Below are positions 38,670 to 47,183 of a DNA stretch of 64,000 nucleotides, one piece after another. A program made the translations under genes and the position numbers. How positions within the stretch are numbered: the first letter of the stretch is position 1; each line of letters starts with the position of its first letter. The DNA lies in the NCBI RefSeq assembly GCF_000425465.1, contig NZ_AUDM01000013.1, positions 1 to 64,000 of the forward strand, in the 5' to 3' direction. The notes beneath the pieces are model-generated. The model had not been told where the DNA came from, did no database searches, and saw only the letters and a program-made list of their open reading frames with translations. This DNA comes from Flavobacterium filum DSM 17961. Its GTDB lineage: Bacteria; Bacteroidota; Bacteroidia; Flavobacteriales; Flavobacteriaceae.

Positions 38670-39018
38670 ATGGCGACAAAAGTTTACGAATTAAGAAAGA
38701 AACCGAAACTATTATTTACTTTAAATGATAGTGATTTTCATTTGATTGATGAAGATCATCCTTCAAATAATGGTGAATTCAAATTTAATTCAATTATTTC
38801 GGTTGATTTAGTTAAAGGAAAAACTAATTTGGATTGTATCATTTTTCAGTTTAGTAATTGATTTTATTTTTGATTCAACTAGTTTTAATAATTATAAAGA
38901 AAAAGACAAATTATTCGTTCAACTGAAGAATTCAAAAATTGAAATTTTATTATTTAAAGTTGATAAAAAGGAAGTTGAAGATTTGATTTCTAATCTAAAA
39001 GAATCAATACAAAATTAA
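38670..39018 (+). pseudogene. Frameshifted small gene of unknown function
   Basis: The first frame reads from ATG 38670 (MATKVYELRKKPKLLFTLND...) to a stop at 38859-38861. The continuation (IVSFFSLVIDFIFDSTSFNN..., ending at a TAA at 39016-39018) is in the next frame. Removing one T from the TTT at 38828-38830 joins them as GKTNWIVSFFSLVIDFIFD, giving a plausible 115-residue protein with a hydrophobic segment and a C-terminal KKEVEDLISNLKESIQN helix. I believe similar intact proteins occur in Flavobacteria, but have no name for them. It may be a real pseudogene or a one-base sequencing error in a homopolymer. It ends overlapping the convergent HEPN gene by 4 bases. Confidence 0.7.
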
Positions 39019-39356
39019 AGTTGATTTAGAAGATTTTGAATTTGGTTTTTAAACGTTGGAATAGTTTCAAAAATGGTTTCCCAAACAAAATTTAAATCCA
39101 CAGAAAAATATTCGTGAACTATAAAATTTCTCATCGACTTTGCACCTCGCCAATCAATTTCAGAATTTTGCAATTTAAATTCTTCATCAATTTGAGCCAC
39201 AGCTTCACCAATAACAATAAAGTTTTTCAAAACGGCATCTTGTTTGAGCCAATCGGATAGAAACTCATCTTTAGAATATGTTTTAGCAATTAACTCTAAC
39301 TTGTTTATTGCTTCCAAAATATGAAGGAAGTAAAGTTTATTTGAATCAGTTTTCAT
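39015..39356 (-). CDS. HEPN toxin-type ribonuclease (HepT/DUF86)
   Basis: A 113-residue all-helical protein. RNFIVHEYF near residue 83 is the RX4HXY motif of HEPN ribonucleases, with VIGEAVAQI as the usual preceding helix. In characterised pairs the tyrosine of this motif is AMPylated by the partner MNT protein, which blocks the RNase. It overlaps the MNT gene by 11 bases. The two form a type VII-style toxin-antitoxin module. Confidence 0.9.
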   Translation of the reverse strand: MKTDSNKLYFLHILEAINKLELIAKTYSKDEFLSDWLKQDAVLKNFIVIGEAVAQIDEEFKLQNSEIDWRGAKSMRNFIVHEYFSVDLNFVWETIFETIPTFKNQIQNLLNQL

Positions 39357-39633
39357 AAAAATAAGTAGCTTCTTTTAAAACTTTCTCCTTAATAAACTTA
39401 TTTAATCCATTTTCAGATATTAAATCAACTTTTTTTTGAAGTTTCAATTCTAAATCATCGTGAATTTTTGCCAAAGTAAAAAAACCGATAGGTTGGTGTA
39501 ATGAAAATAAAATATCAATATCACTGGATTCTTTTTCTTCATTTCTAGCAAAAGAACCAAACAAACCAATACGTTTTGGATTGTAAGGTTTTAAAATATC
39601 AATGATAATTTGTATTTGATTCTTTGTTAACAT
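39346..39633 (-). CDS. MNT nucleotidyltransferase antitoxin (MntA)
   Basis: A 95-residue minimal nucleotidyltransferase. GSFARNEEKESSDID is an exact GS-X10-DXD motif, and KKVDLISENGLNKFIKEKVLKEA holds the third acidic residue. It should AMPylate and silence the adjacent HEPN protein. It has its own TACATTTG element, so it need not depend on the upstream thr genes. Confidence 0.9.
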   Translation of the reverse strand: MLTKNQIQIIIDILKPYNPKRIGLFGSFARNEEKESSDIDILFSLHQPIGFFTLAKIHDDLELKLQKKVDLISENGLNKFIKEKVLKEATYFYEN

Positions 39634-39637
39634 AAAA

Positions 39638-39645
39638 CAAATGTA
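39638..39645 (-). promoter_or_regulatory. -7 promoter element (TACATTTG) of the MNT/HEPN pair
   Basis: Minus-strand match to TAnnTTTG that ends 4 bases before the MNT start codon, which implies an almost leaderless transcript. Confidence 0.5.
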
Positions 39646-39663
39646 GTGAAATTAGTAATATAA

Positions 39664-40584
39664 TTAAACAACTTTCACACCCATATCACATACTTTAGAA
39701 ACATACACATCAAATCCAATTCCGGTTTTGGTATAGATTTGTTTCATTTGGTTGCCTACATTTTCAGCGGTATCTTTTCCTTTACTCATCGCAAAAATAG
39801 AAGGTCCCGACCCCGAAATTCCACAACCTAACGCACCATTTTCTAATGCTATTATTTTAATCGTATCAAATTCCGGAATTAAGTTTTTTCGGTAAGGTTC
39901 TGCTACAACATCTTGCAAGCAACGGCTCATCAAACCATAATCTTCGGTATATAATCCGCTGATGAATCCGCCTAAATTTCCCCATTGAGTAATAGCCGTT
40001 TTTAATGGAATTTCTTTCGGCAAAATAGTTCGTGCTTCGGAAGTTTTAACTTCAATATGCGGATGAATGATGGTTAAATAAATATCCTTCGGACTATTAA
40101 TTTTGATAACTTCCAACGGATCATAACCACGAACCAACGTAAATCCGCCTAAAATGGCCGGAGCAACATTATCAGCATGATAACTTCCGCTGGCTAAAAA
40201 TTCGCCTACCATAGCAAACGAAATCAATTCTTTTCGAGACAACGGATTACCTAGGATTTCATTGATTCCTACCACAATTCCGGCGGCACTGGCAGAACTG
40301 CTTCCGATTCCGCTTCCGGCTTTGATATTTTTATGGATTTCAATTTCAAATCCGAATTCTAAATCCAAGTGATTTAATAATGCCATTCCGGCTACACCAG
40401 CCACGTTTTTTTCGGTTTCTAAAGGCAAATCGGCTCCGGTTATTTTGGTAATTCGAAGTCCTTTTTGCTCGCTTTTGCGAATAATCATTTCGTCGCCAAT
40501 ACCCTCTAAACATAATCCTAACACATCAAATCCACAGGATAAGTTGGCTACGGTGGCAGGGCAGAATATTTTTATTTGGTTCAT
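39664..40584 (-). CDS. thrB: Homoserine kinase
   Basis: A 306-residue GHMP kinase that phosphorylates homoserine in threonine synthesis. The ATP-binding motif is KAGSGIGSSSASAAGIVVG, and ALGCGISGSGPSIFAMS is the third GHMP motif. The frame extends 72 bases upstream, but those codons come from a periodic intergenic array, so I start at the ATG at 40584 (MNQIKIFCPATVANLSCGFD), which fits the family. It follows thrA after a 100-base gap. threonine synthase (thrC), the usual next gene, is not downstream here; a toxin-antitoxin pair is. Confidence 0.94.
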   Translation of the reverse strand: MNQIKIFCPATVANLSCGFDVLGLCLEGIGDEMIIRKSEQKGLRITKITGADLPLETEKNVAGVAGMALLNHLDLEFGFEIEIHKNIKAGSGIGSSSASAAGIVVGINEILGNPLSRKELISFAMVGEFLASGSYHADNVAPAILGGFTLVRGYDPLEVIKINSPKDIYLTIIHPHIEVKTSEARTILPKEIPLKTAITQWGNLGGFISGLYTEDYGLMSRCLQDVVAEPYRKNLIPEFDTIKIIALENGALGCGISGSGPSIFAMSKGKDTAENVGNQMKQIYTKTGIGFDVYVSKVCDMGVKVV

Positions 40585-40590
40585 TTTTTT

Positions 40591-40679
40591 CTGAGTTACT
40601 GAGTGCCTGAGTAGCTGAGATTCTGAGTTAAACTCTGAATTAAAAAACTCAGGCACTCAGATTCTCAGCTACTCAGCAC
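40591..40679. repeat. 8-base periodic inverted array between thrA and thrB
   Basis: Five CTGAGNNN octamers (40591-40630) face four CTCAGNNN octamers (40648-40679). A 22-base segment, 40607-40628, pairs with 40655-40676 with one mismatch, so the transcript can fold into a long hairpin between two genes of one operon. Confidence 0.85.
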
Positions 40680-40684
40680 CTTTA

Positions 40685-43132
40685 TTAAACATTTCCAATC
40701 CGAATTACATCTGCAAAAATACCAGAAGCAGTAACGGCAGCTCCTGCACCGGCTCCTTTGATGATTAACGGTTGATCAACATAACGATCGGTGAAAAATT
40801 CTACGATATTGTCTTTTCCTTCGAGATTGTAAAACGGACTTTCCTTTGGAATGAATTGCAAACCAACGCTTGCTTTTCCGTTATCGAATTTAGCGACAAA
40901 TTTCAATCGGCAATCTTTTTCTTTCGCTTCTTTCAATAGATTTTCAAAATGACTGGCATGTTTGGTTAAAGATTTAAAGAAGTCTTCATTGTTGGTGGTT
41001 TCCATACATTCTTTTGGTAAAAAAGAGATATTTTCGATGTCTTCCATTTCCATTTGATAACCGCTTTCGCGAATGAGAATCAGAATTTTTCGGGCTACAT
41101 CTACACCACTTAAATCAATTTTTGGATCGGGCTCCGTGAATCCTTGGACTCCGGCTTCTTTCACCACATCATGAAAATTGTAGGTTTCACTGAAATTATT
41201 AAAAATAAAGTTCAAACTTCCGGATAAAACCGCTTGAATTTTATGGATTCGATCTCCGGAAGCTATCAAATGTTTTAACGTATCAATAATGGGTAAACCG
41301 GCACCTACATTGGTTTCAAACAAAAAGGGTGCATTGTACTTTCGTGACAAGCGTTTTAAATTCAAATAATTATCGTATTCTGATGAACAAGCAATTTTAT
41401 TACAAGTTACCACGGCAATATTTTTACGAAGATACTGTTCATAGGTTTTTGAAACTTCGGCATTGGCCGTAATATCTACAAAAATACTGTTGCGAAGATT
41501 GAGTGCTTTTGTTTTTTCAATAAAATCAGCTTTTGATGCTTTTTCACCACCATCTAAAGCAGTTTTCCAATCTTTTAAGGCAATTCCTTCTTCCTCAAAA
41601 ACCATTTTTCTTGAATTAGAAAGAGCAATTACTCGGAGATTTATTTTTAAATTTTCTTTTAAGAATTTCTTTTGTTGGTGAATTTGTTCAATAAATTTTT
41701 CGCCTACATTTCCAACACCCATTACAAACAAATTCAACTGTTTGGTTTGTTCTTCAAAAAAGCGTTCATGTAACGTATTCAGAGCTTTTTTTACATCATT
41801 TTCATTAATTACCACAGAAATATTTCGTTCCGAAGCACCTTGAGCAATCGCCCGAATATTTACGTTATTTTTGCCTAACGTACTAAACATTTTACCACTA
41901 ATTCCTTGGTGATTTTTCATTTGCTCACCAACCAAAGCCACGATGCACAAATCTTTTTCAACTACACACGGATTGATTTTTTGTTGTGCAATTTCCAGTT
42001 CAAAGATTTTGTCAATCGCCGTTTTTGCCAAATCGGCATCAGCATTTAAAATTCCGATACAAATAGAATGTTCTGAAGAAGCTTGTGTGATGAAAATGAC
42101 ATTGATGGCATGATTGGAAAGTACTTCAAACAAACGTTTTGAAACTCCGGCAACACCCACCATTCCTGAACCTTCCAATGTAATCAAGCTAATTTTATCG
42201 ATATGCGAAATTCCTTTAATCGGATTTCCATTTGTAACAGATTGTGATGAAATGAACGTTCCAAACGCTTGCGGTTCAAAGGTATTTTTAATCCAAATCG
42301 GGATGTTTTTGCTTAAAACCGGTTGGATGGTCGGGGGATAAAGCACTTTTGCACCAAAATGCGATAATTCCATTGCTTCTTCATACGTGATTTTCTCAAT
42401 GGGCTGTGCTTGTTTTACAATTTTCGGATTGGCAGTAAACATACCATTCACATCAGTCCAAATTTCTAATTCTTCAACATTTAAAGCGGCAGCTACAATT
42501 GCAGCAGTGTAATCGGAACCACCACGACCCAAAGTAGTTGTGTTATTGTTCATTGACGATGCAATAAAACCGGGTATAATCGTGACTTGAGTAGTATTCT
42601 CTAGAAAATAATTGCAAATGGTTTTATTGGTAATTTCAAAATGAACTTCTGCTTTTCCAAAGTTATTGTTGGTTTTGATGAGTTCGCGACTGTCTTTAAA
42701 ATTGCAATTGGCTACCTTTTGTTTCATCGCTTCTGCAATAATATAAGAAGATAATAATTCCCCAAAACTGACAATCATATCCGATGTTCTGGAAGTTAAT
42801 TCGCCTAATAAATAACAACCATCTAACAAGGTTTCTAACAACGAAATGTTCTTTTTACAATAGTGCAACAAGGCCGTTTGCTCATTTGCAGGAACTAATT
42901 CTTTTATGGCTTCGAGGTGTTTTTTCTCAATTTGTAAAACAACCTCGCGATATGAATTATCTTTTGAGGCAGCTTTTTGTGCCGCTGATAGTAACAAATC
43001 GGTAACGCCGCTAAAAGCAGAAACTGCCACGATTAATTTATCGTCTTTCGATTTCTGTTGAACAATATCGAGAACTAACTTTATATTTTGAGCATTGGCA
43101 ACCGAAGTTCCGCCGAATTTTAATACCTTCAT
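40685..43132 (-). CDS. thrA: Bifunctional aspartokinase / homoserine dehydrogenase
   Basis: An 815-residue fusion of the first and third enzymes of threonine synthesis from aspartate. The aspartokinase part starts MKVLKFGGTSVANA and contains TLGRGGSDYTAAIVA; an ACT-type regulatory region follows (about residues 300-460), with EGSGMVGVAGVSKRLFEVLSN. The homoserine dehydrogenase part begins at about 465 (VMGVGNVGEKFIEQI) and includes TCNKIACSSEYDNYLNL and GVQGFTEPDPKIDLSGVDVARK. ACT domains imply feedback control by threonine. Its long leader carries a threonine-rich short reading frame. Confidence 0.96.
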   Translation of the reverse strand: MKVLKFGGTSVANAQNIKLVLDIVQQKSKDDKLIVAVSAFSGVTDLLLSAAQKAASKDNSYREVVLQIEKKHLEAIKELVPANEQTALLHYCKKNISLLETLLDGCYLLGELTSRTSDMIVSFGELLSSYIIAEAMKQKVANCNFKDSRELIKTNNNFGKAEVHFEITNKTICNYFLENTTQVTIIPGFIASSMNNNTTTLGRGGSDYTAAIVAAALNVEELEIWTDVNGMFTANPKIVKQAQPIEKITYEEAMELSHFGAKVLYPPTIQPVLSKNIPIWIKNTFEPQAFGTFISSQSVTNGNPIKGISHIDKISLITLEGSGMVGVAGVSKRLFEVLSNHAINVIFITQASSEHSICIGILNADADLAKTAIDKIFELEIAQQKINPCVVEKDLCIVALVGEQMKNHQGISGKMFSTLGKNNVNIRAIAQGASERNISVVINENDVKKALNTLHERFFEEQTKQLNLFVMGVGNVGEKFIEQIHQQKKFLKENLKINLRVIALSNSRKMVFEEEGIALKDWKTALDGGEKASKADFIEKTKALNLRNSIFVDITANAEVSKTYEQYLRKNIAVVTCNKIACSSEYDNYLNLKRLSRKYNAPFLFETNVGAGLPIIDTLKHLIASGDRIHKIQAVLSGSLNFIFNNFSETYNFHDVVKEAGVQGFTEPDPKIDLSGVDVARKILILIRESGYQMEMEDIENISFLPKECMETTNNEDFFKSLTKHASHFENLLKEAKEKDCRLKFVAKFDNGKASVGLQFIPKESPFYNLEGKDNIVEFFTDRYVDQPLIIKGAGAGAAVTASGIFADVIRIGNV

Positions 43133-43209
43133 TTGATTATTTTTTACTGGAAAACATAGATTTTATTTTATTCTTTCGAATAAGCATAGATGCGGATGAT
43201 ATGTGAAAA

Positions 43210-43314
43210 TTATACCCCGAATGGGGTTGTAGTTGTAGAAGATGTGCCAAAAGAAAATCCGTTCAATAAATTGAAGGATGGTTTTGAATAAAATATGTTC
43301 TTTTGTGATTTCAT
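43210..43314 (-). CDS. Putative threonine leader peptide upstream of thrA
   Basis: A 34-codon frame in the thrA leader starts MKSQKNIFYSKPSFNLLNGF and ends GTSSTTTTPFGV, so five of seven codons at positions 24-30 are threonine (ACA, ACA, ACT, ACA, ACC). The last codons overlap a GC-rich hairpin (43214-43227) followed by ATAATTTT. Its ATG lies 7 bases after a TACATTTG element. This is the layout of an attenuator leader peptide controlled by threonyl-tRNA supply, on the same strand as thrA and 77 bases before it. It is too short to be found by length alone. Confidence 0.75.
   Translation of the reverse strand: MKSQKNIFYSKPSFNLLNGFSFGTSSTTTTPFGV
43214..43227 (-). promoter_or_regulatory. Hairpin at the end of the thr leader peptide
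   Basis: In the transcript ACCCC, loop ATTC, GGGGT form a 5-bp stem that coincides with the last codons of the leader (Thr30 to Val34), followed by ATAATTTT. It could be the attenuator terminator, weak but placed right. A second hairpin without a T run (TTATTC, GAAA, GAATAA; 43168-43183) lies closer to thrA. Confidence 0.5.
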
Positions 43315-43320
43315 CTGAAA

Positions 43321-43328
43321 CAAATGTA
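43321..43328 (-). promoter_or_regulatory. -7 promoter element (TACATTTG) of the thr operon
   Basis: Minus-strand match to TAnnTTTG, 189 bases before thrA. It gives a leader of about 185 bases and puts the leader-peptide ATG very close to the transcript start. No good -33 box is evident. Confidence 0.55.
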
Positions 43329-43402
43329 ATAAATTTACGTAAAGGAAAAAGTAATTTTAATCTTTTTACGAATTTTTCAATAAACACTACTATCTATTAC
43401 AA

Positions 43403-44899
43403 ATGAAAATATTTAATGCAGAAAAAATTAAAGAACTTGATAAATTGACAATTGAAAAGCAACAAATCACTTCTTTAGATTTGATGGAAAGAGCCGCTTT
43501 ACAAGCTTTTTTATGGTTAGTTAATCATTTTCAGGATAAAAAAACGGTGTATCATATTTTTTGTGGCGATGGAAACAATGGAGGAGATGGACTGGTGATT
43601 GCCCGATTGCTAAAACAAAATTACTTTGATGTTCACGTGTACATTGTTCCGTTTAATGAGAACTTTTCAACCGATTTTAATTCAAATCTTGGCCGTTTAA
43701 AGGAATGTAACCTCGAGTATGAAGTGATTAGCGAAGCTACAGAGTTTCCTAATATTGGCGAAAATCATATTATTATAGATGCTATTTTTGGAATTGGATT
43801 AACGAGAGAATTAGCGGGTTGGATTCAAAAATTGATTCAAAAAATAAATTATCATCAGTCGTTTAAAGTTTCTATTGATGTTCCATCCGGCTTATTTTTA
43901 GATAAAAAAACAACGATTGCCATTCATTCTGATGTTGTTCTCACGTTTCAGTTTCCAAAACTTGCTTTTTATCTGCCTGATAATGAAAATTTTATTGCTG
44001 AAATTGTTCTGCTTCCTATTGATTTGGATGTAAAATCTATCGAATCAATTCCTTCTACTTATTATTACACGGATTTGAATAAGATAAAAAAGCGATACAA
44101 ACCTATTTCAAAATTTTCGCATAAAGGAACACAAGGTCATGCTTTATTAATTGGCGGTTGTTTTGGCAAAATAGGAGCAATGGTTTTGGCCTCGCAAGCG
44201 GCTTTGCGTTCCGGTTGTGGTTTAGCAACGGTTTTTGTTCCGAAATGTGGTTATGAAATTATGCAAACTGCAACCCCGGAAGCCATGGTAATTACCGATG
44301 AAAATTATCATAAAATAACTAACATTGAATTTAATTTTCAGCCAAAAGCAATCGGTATTGGTATGGGAATTGGTCAAGATGACGAAACAACTCAAGCTTT
44401 TCATCATTTTTTAAAAAATAATTCCATTCCGTTGGTGATTGATGCCGATGCTTTGAATATTCTTTCTGAAAATCAAAATTGGTTGAGTTTAGTGCCTAAA
44501 AATTCCATTTTAACTCCTCATCCAAAAGAATTAGAACGACTAATTGGATCATGGAATGACGATTTTGATAAAATTGAAAAAGTAAAAACTTTTGCTAAAA
44601 CCTATCATTTGGTCGTTTTAATCAAAGGTGCTTATACTTTAATAATTGATGAAAAAAATGTATATGTCAATTCTTCAGGAAATCAAGCTTTGGCAACTGG
44701 AGGAAGTGGAGATGTTTTGTCAGGCATGATTACGAGTTTTCGAGCTCAAGGTTATTTAGCTGTTGATGCAGCTCTTTTAGGGGTTTATTTTCATGGACGA
44801 ACTGCCGATATTGCCATGAATGATATGGGTTATGAAGGTTTTATTGCTTCGGATATTATAAAGTATTTAGGGAAAGTTTTTTTGGAGTTGAAATCGTAA
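43403..44899 (+). CDS. nnr: Bifunctional NAD(P)H-hydrate repair enzyme Nnr
   Basis: A 498-residue fusion. The N-terminal YjeF domain (about 1-215, with FCGDGNNGGDGLVIARLL) epimerises damaged NAD(P)H hydrates. The C-terminal ADP-dependent dehydratase (about 225-495, with GGCFGKIGAMVLASQAALRSGCGL and NQALATGGSGDVLSGMI) restores NAD(P)H. Full length and in the usual order. It diverges from the thr operon and ends at a bidirectional terminator. Confidence 0.95.
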   Translation: MKIFNAEKIKELDKLTIEKQQITSLDLMERAALQAFLWLVNHFQDKKTVYHIFCGDGNNGGDGLVIARLLKQNYFDVHVYIVPFNENFSTDFNSNLGRLKECNLEYEVISEATEFPNIGENHIIIDAIFGIGLTRELAGWIQKLIQKINYHQSFKVSIDVPSGLFLDKKTTIAIHSDVVLTFQFPKLAFYLPDNENFIAEIVLLPIDLDVKSIESIPSTYYYTDLNKIKKRYKPISKFSHKGTQGHALLIGGCFGKIGAMVLASQAALRSGCGLATVFVPKCGYEIMQTATPEAMVITDENYHKITNIEFNFQPKAIGIGMGIGQDDETTQAFHHFLKNNSIPLVIDADALNILSENQNWLSLVPKNSILTPHPKELERLIGSWNDDFDKIEKVKTFAKTYHLVVLIKGAYTLIIDEKNVYVNSSGNQALATGGSGDVLSGMITSFRAQGYLAVDAALLGVYFHGRTADIAMNDMGYEGFIASDIIKYLGKVFLELKS

Positions 44900-44964
44900 T
44901 AAATTGTTTAATATTTTTATTTTTCAACTTTATTAAATACTGTAATCTTCTATTTTAAAATAAA

Positions 44965-44995
44965 AAATCCCAAAACCAATTTGATTTTGGGATTT
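44965..44995. terminator. Bidirectional terminator between nnr and the flotillin gene
   Basis: AAATCCCAAAA (44965-44975) pairs perfectly with TTTTGGGATTT (44985-44995), with A-rich and T-rich flanks. Confidence 0.88.
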
Positions 44996-45013
44996 GTAAA
45001 GAAACTATTTTAA

Positions 45014-46543
45014 TTATTTTACTTCTTCGGTAGAAGTGTTATCATACGAATTTGAGTTTGCTTTTCCGTCTTCCACTTTATCTTCACCTTTTAAATAAGT
45101 TGGTAAATTCAATCCGGCCATGTTGAATAAATCATTCAACGGCGGAACGGTTTTCATCATACCGGAAACAAAATTGGCAGTAGAACCGTTTCCATCGATA
45201 TTATTTCCTGAGTCCCAAACAGTAATTTTATCAATTTTGATGTTTTTAACGGCTTCCACTTGCGTTTTTACCAACTCAGGAAGTTTTTCAATTAACAACA
45301 ACTGAAACGCTTTCGTTGGATCGCCACCGGCAGCATTTACCACATCACGGTAACCTTCTGCTTGCTTGGTCAAGATTTCATACAAACCTTTTGCTTCGGC
45401 TTCCATTTTGGCAAAAATGGCATCAGCTTCGCCTTTGGCTTGTACTCTGATTCTTTCGGCTTCGGCTTGAGCATCAATAATAGCTTTTTGTTTCGCAATT
45501 TCTGCCGGAATTACCACGTTAGCATTTTGAGTTGAACGTTCTCTTTCCGCACGTGCTTGTTCTGCTTTTTGCTCAGCAACATACGATTCTTCCAATGCTT
45601 TTGCTTGTTGCACTTTTTCAGATGCTAAAGCAATACGTAATGCTTCTGCTTCTTTTTCTCTTCGGGTTGCTTCTGATTGTGCAATGGCAATTTTAGCTTC
45701 ATTTTCCCCTTGAATAGCAATTGCATTCGCTTCAGAGGTTTTTACACGCGTATCTCTTTGGGCTTCTGCTTTACCAATACTTTCATCTTTAAAGGCTTCT
45801 GCAATACTTACTTCTTTGTCTTTGTTAGTAATAGCAATTTTCACGTCACGATCTCTATGTGTTTCGGCAATTTGCACGTCTTTTTCACGATCGGCCAATG
45901 CTTTTCCGGTTTCCCCGATTTTTTCTTGCTCGGCTACAGAAATTTTTGCTTCGTTTATTGCTTTTGCAGCGGCTTCTTTTCCTAATGCAGCAATATAGCC
46001 GGATTCGTCTTTAATGTCAGTAACATTCACGTTAATTAATTTCAATCCGATTTTTTTTAATTCAGAATCCACGTTTTTAGAAATGTTATCCAAAAATTTA
46101 TCACGGTCGGAGTTGATTTCTTCAATGGTCATGGTGGCAATTACCAAACGCAATTGACCAAAAAGAATATCTTTTGCTAACTCTTGAATTTGCTCCGGAG
46201 AAAGTCCTAAAAGACGTTCTGCAGCGGTATTCATACTATCTGTTTCTGTTGAAATGGCAATCGTAAAACGACAAGGAACATCCACACGAATATTTTGTCT
46301 GGAAAGAGCATTCGTTAGATTGGCTTCAATAGAAAGCGGTTTTAAATCTAAATATTGATAATCTTGAATAACAGGCCAAATAAAGGCACCACCACCATGA
46401 ACACATTTGGCGGAAGAACCACCCGTTTTACCATAAATAACCAAAATTTTGTCAGACGGACATCGTTTATAACGTGAAACTAGCGTTACGAATAAAACAA
46501 AAAATACAAAAACAGTAACAACAATAATAATAAGTTCGGTCAT
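45014..46543 (-). CDS. Flotillin-like SPFH/band-7 protein
   Basis: A 509-residue membrane scaffold protein. It has an N-terminal membrane anchor (IIIVVTVFVFFVLFVTLVS), an SPFH domain (about 30-200, KCVHGGGAFIWPVIQDYQYLDL onward) and a long Ala/Glu/Lys-rich coiled coil (about 200-400, repeating EAEA and AERER). Flotillins organise membrane microdomains. It follows an NfeD-like gene, the same pairing as yuaF-floT in Bacillus. The stop is followed by the bidirectional terminator. Confidence 0.92.
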   Translation of the reverse strand: MTELIIIVVTVFVFFVLFVTLVSRYKRCPSDKILVIYGKTGGSSAKCVHGGGAFIWPVIQDYQYLDLKPLSIEANLTNALSRQNIRVDVPCRFTIAISTETDSMNTAAERLLGLSPEQIQELAKDILFGQLRLVIATMTIEEINSDRDKFLDNISKNVDSELKKIGLKLINVNVTDIKDESGYIAALGKEAAAKAINEAKISVAEQEKIGETGKALADREKDVQIAETHRDRDVKIAITNKDKEVSIAEAFKDESIGKAEAQRDTRVKTSEANAIAIQGENEAKIAIAQSEATRREKEAEALRIALASEKVQQAKALEESYVAEQKAEQARAERERSTQNANVVIPAEIAKQKAIIDAQAEAERIRVQAKGEADAIFAKMEAEAKGLYEILTKQAEGYRDVVNAAGGDPTKAFQLLLIEKLPELVKTQVEAVKNIKIDKITVWDSGNNIDGNGSTANFVSGMMKTVPPLNDLFNMAGLNLPTYLKGEDKVEDGKANSNSYDNTSTEEVK

Positions 46544-46554
46544 AGAATAAGGAT

Positions 46555-47118
46555 TTAAAGTTTTTCGACAATTAATATAGAATTTTCAACAGCTGAAATT
46601 TTTACAACACTTCCGGTAGGAATTTTTTCAACAGATTCGGTCATCGCTTGTAGTTCATGAACAGAACCTTTTACACTTATTTGTACTTTTCCAACGCCTG
46701 ATTTTGATTCCGGAATAGTTAAATAAACCGTTGCTGTTTGATTGATTGTCTGTTCAAATTTAAATGAATTGTCTTCACCTAATTTTAAAATTTGTTTAAT
46801 AATAAAAAAGAAAAGGCCAATAAATATGACTCCGATAACAACGGAAAGAATAATTAAGAACGTTTTGTTTTCAATGGTATTATATAACGAGATTCCGGTC
46901 CAACTGAAACCTAAAAGAAAATTGATTAAATTTCTTAATGAAAACAATTCAAAAGGAGCATCCCCGGAATCGTGACCTTCAACAATATCCAATTCTGCAT
47001 CTCCACCAACACCCATAAATGTCATAATAGTTTGCAAAAGAAAAAAGATACTGGTAGGCAGAGCAATATACCAATAGGTTTTAAGTAACGGATCTAATCC
47101 TTCAAAAAATTCAGTCAT
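46555..47118 (-). CDS. NfeD-like membrane protein
   Basis: A 187-residue protein with three hydrophobic helices (ALPTSIFFLLQTIMTFMGV, LINFLLGFSWTGISLY, IILSVVIGVIFIGLFFFIIKQI) and a C-terminal OB-fold-like part (TATVYLTIPESKSGVGKVQISVKG) typical of short NfeD proteins without the protease domain. Such proteins work with the flotillin encoded 11 bases downstream. Confidence 0.82.
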   Translation of the reverse strand: MTEFFEGLDPLLKTYWYIALPTSIFFLLQTIMTFMGVGGDAELDIVEGHDSGDAPFELFSLRNLINFLLGFSWTGISLYNTIENKTFLIILSVVIGVIFIGLFFFIIKQILKLGEDNSFKFEQTINQTATVYLTIPESKSGVGKVQISVKGSVHELQAMTESVEKIPTGSVVKISAVENSILIVEKL

Positions 47119-47183
47119 GTTATGTTAAAGTTTAGTTACAACTTTTATACGTGGAGTTTTACAAAATGTTACAAAAAAAGAAT

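Noticed and set aside
40585..40656. Extended N terminus of thrB (24 residues)
   Set aside because: The codons derive from the CTGAGNNN array and the homoserine kinase family starts at MNQIKIFCPATVAN.
43189..43290. 33-codon plus-strand frame (MRMICENYTPNGVVVVE...) in the thr leader
   Set aside because: It is the complement of the leader-peptide segment, which explains the protein-like look; the minus-strand reading has the Thr run, the promoter and the hairpin in the right order.
43163..43387. 74-residue minus-strand frame upstream of thrA
   Set aside because: It crosses the predicted promoter and uses a different frame from the threonine-rich leader; its composition looks like untranslated leader.
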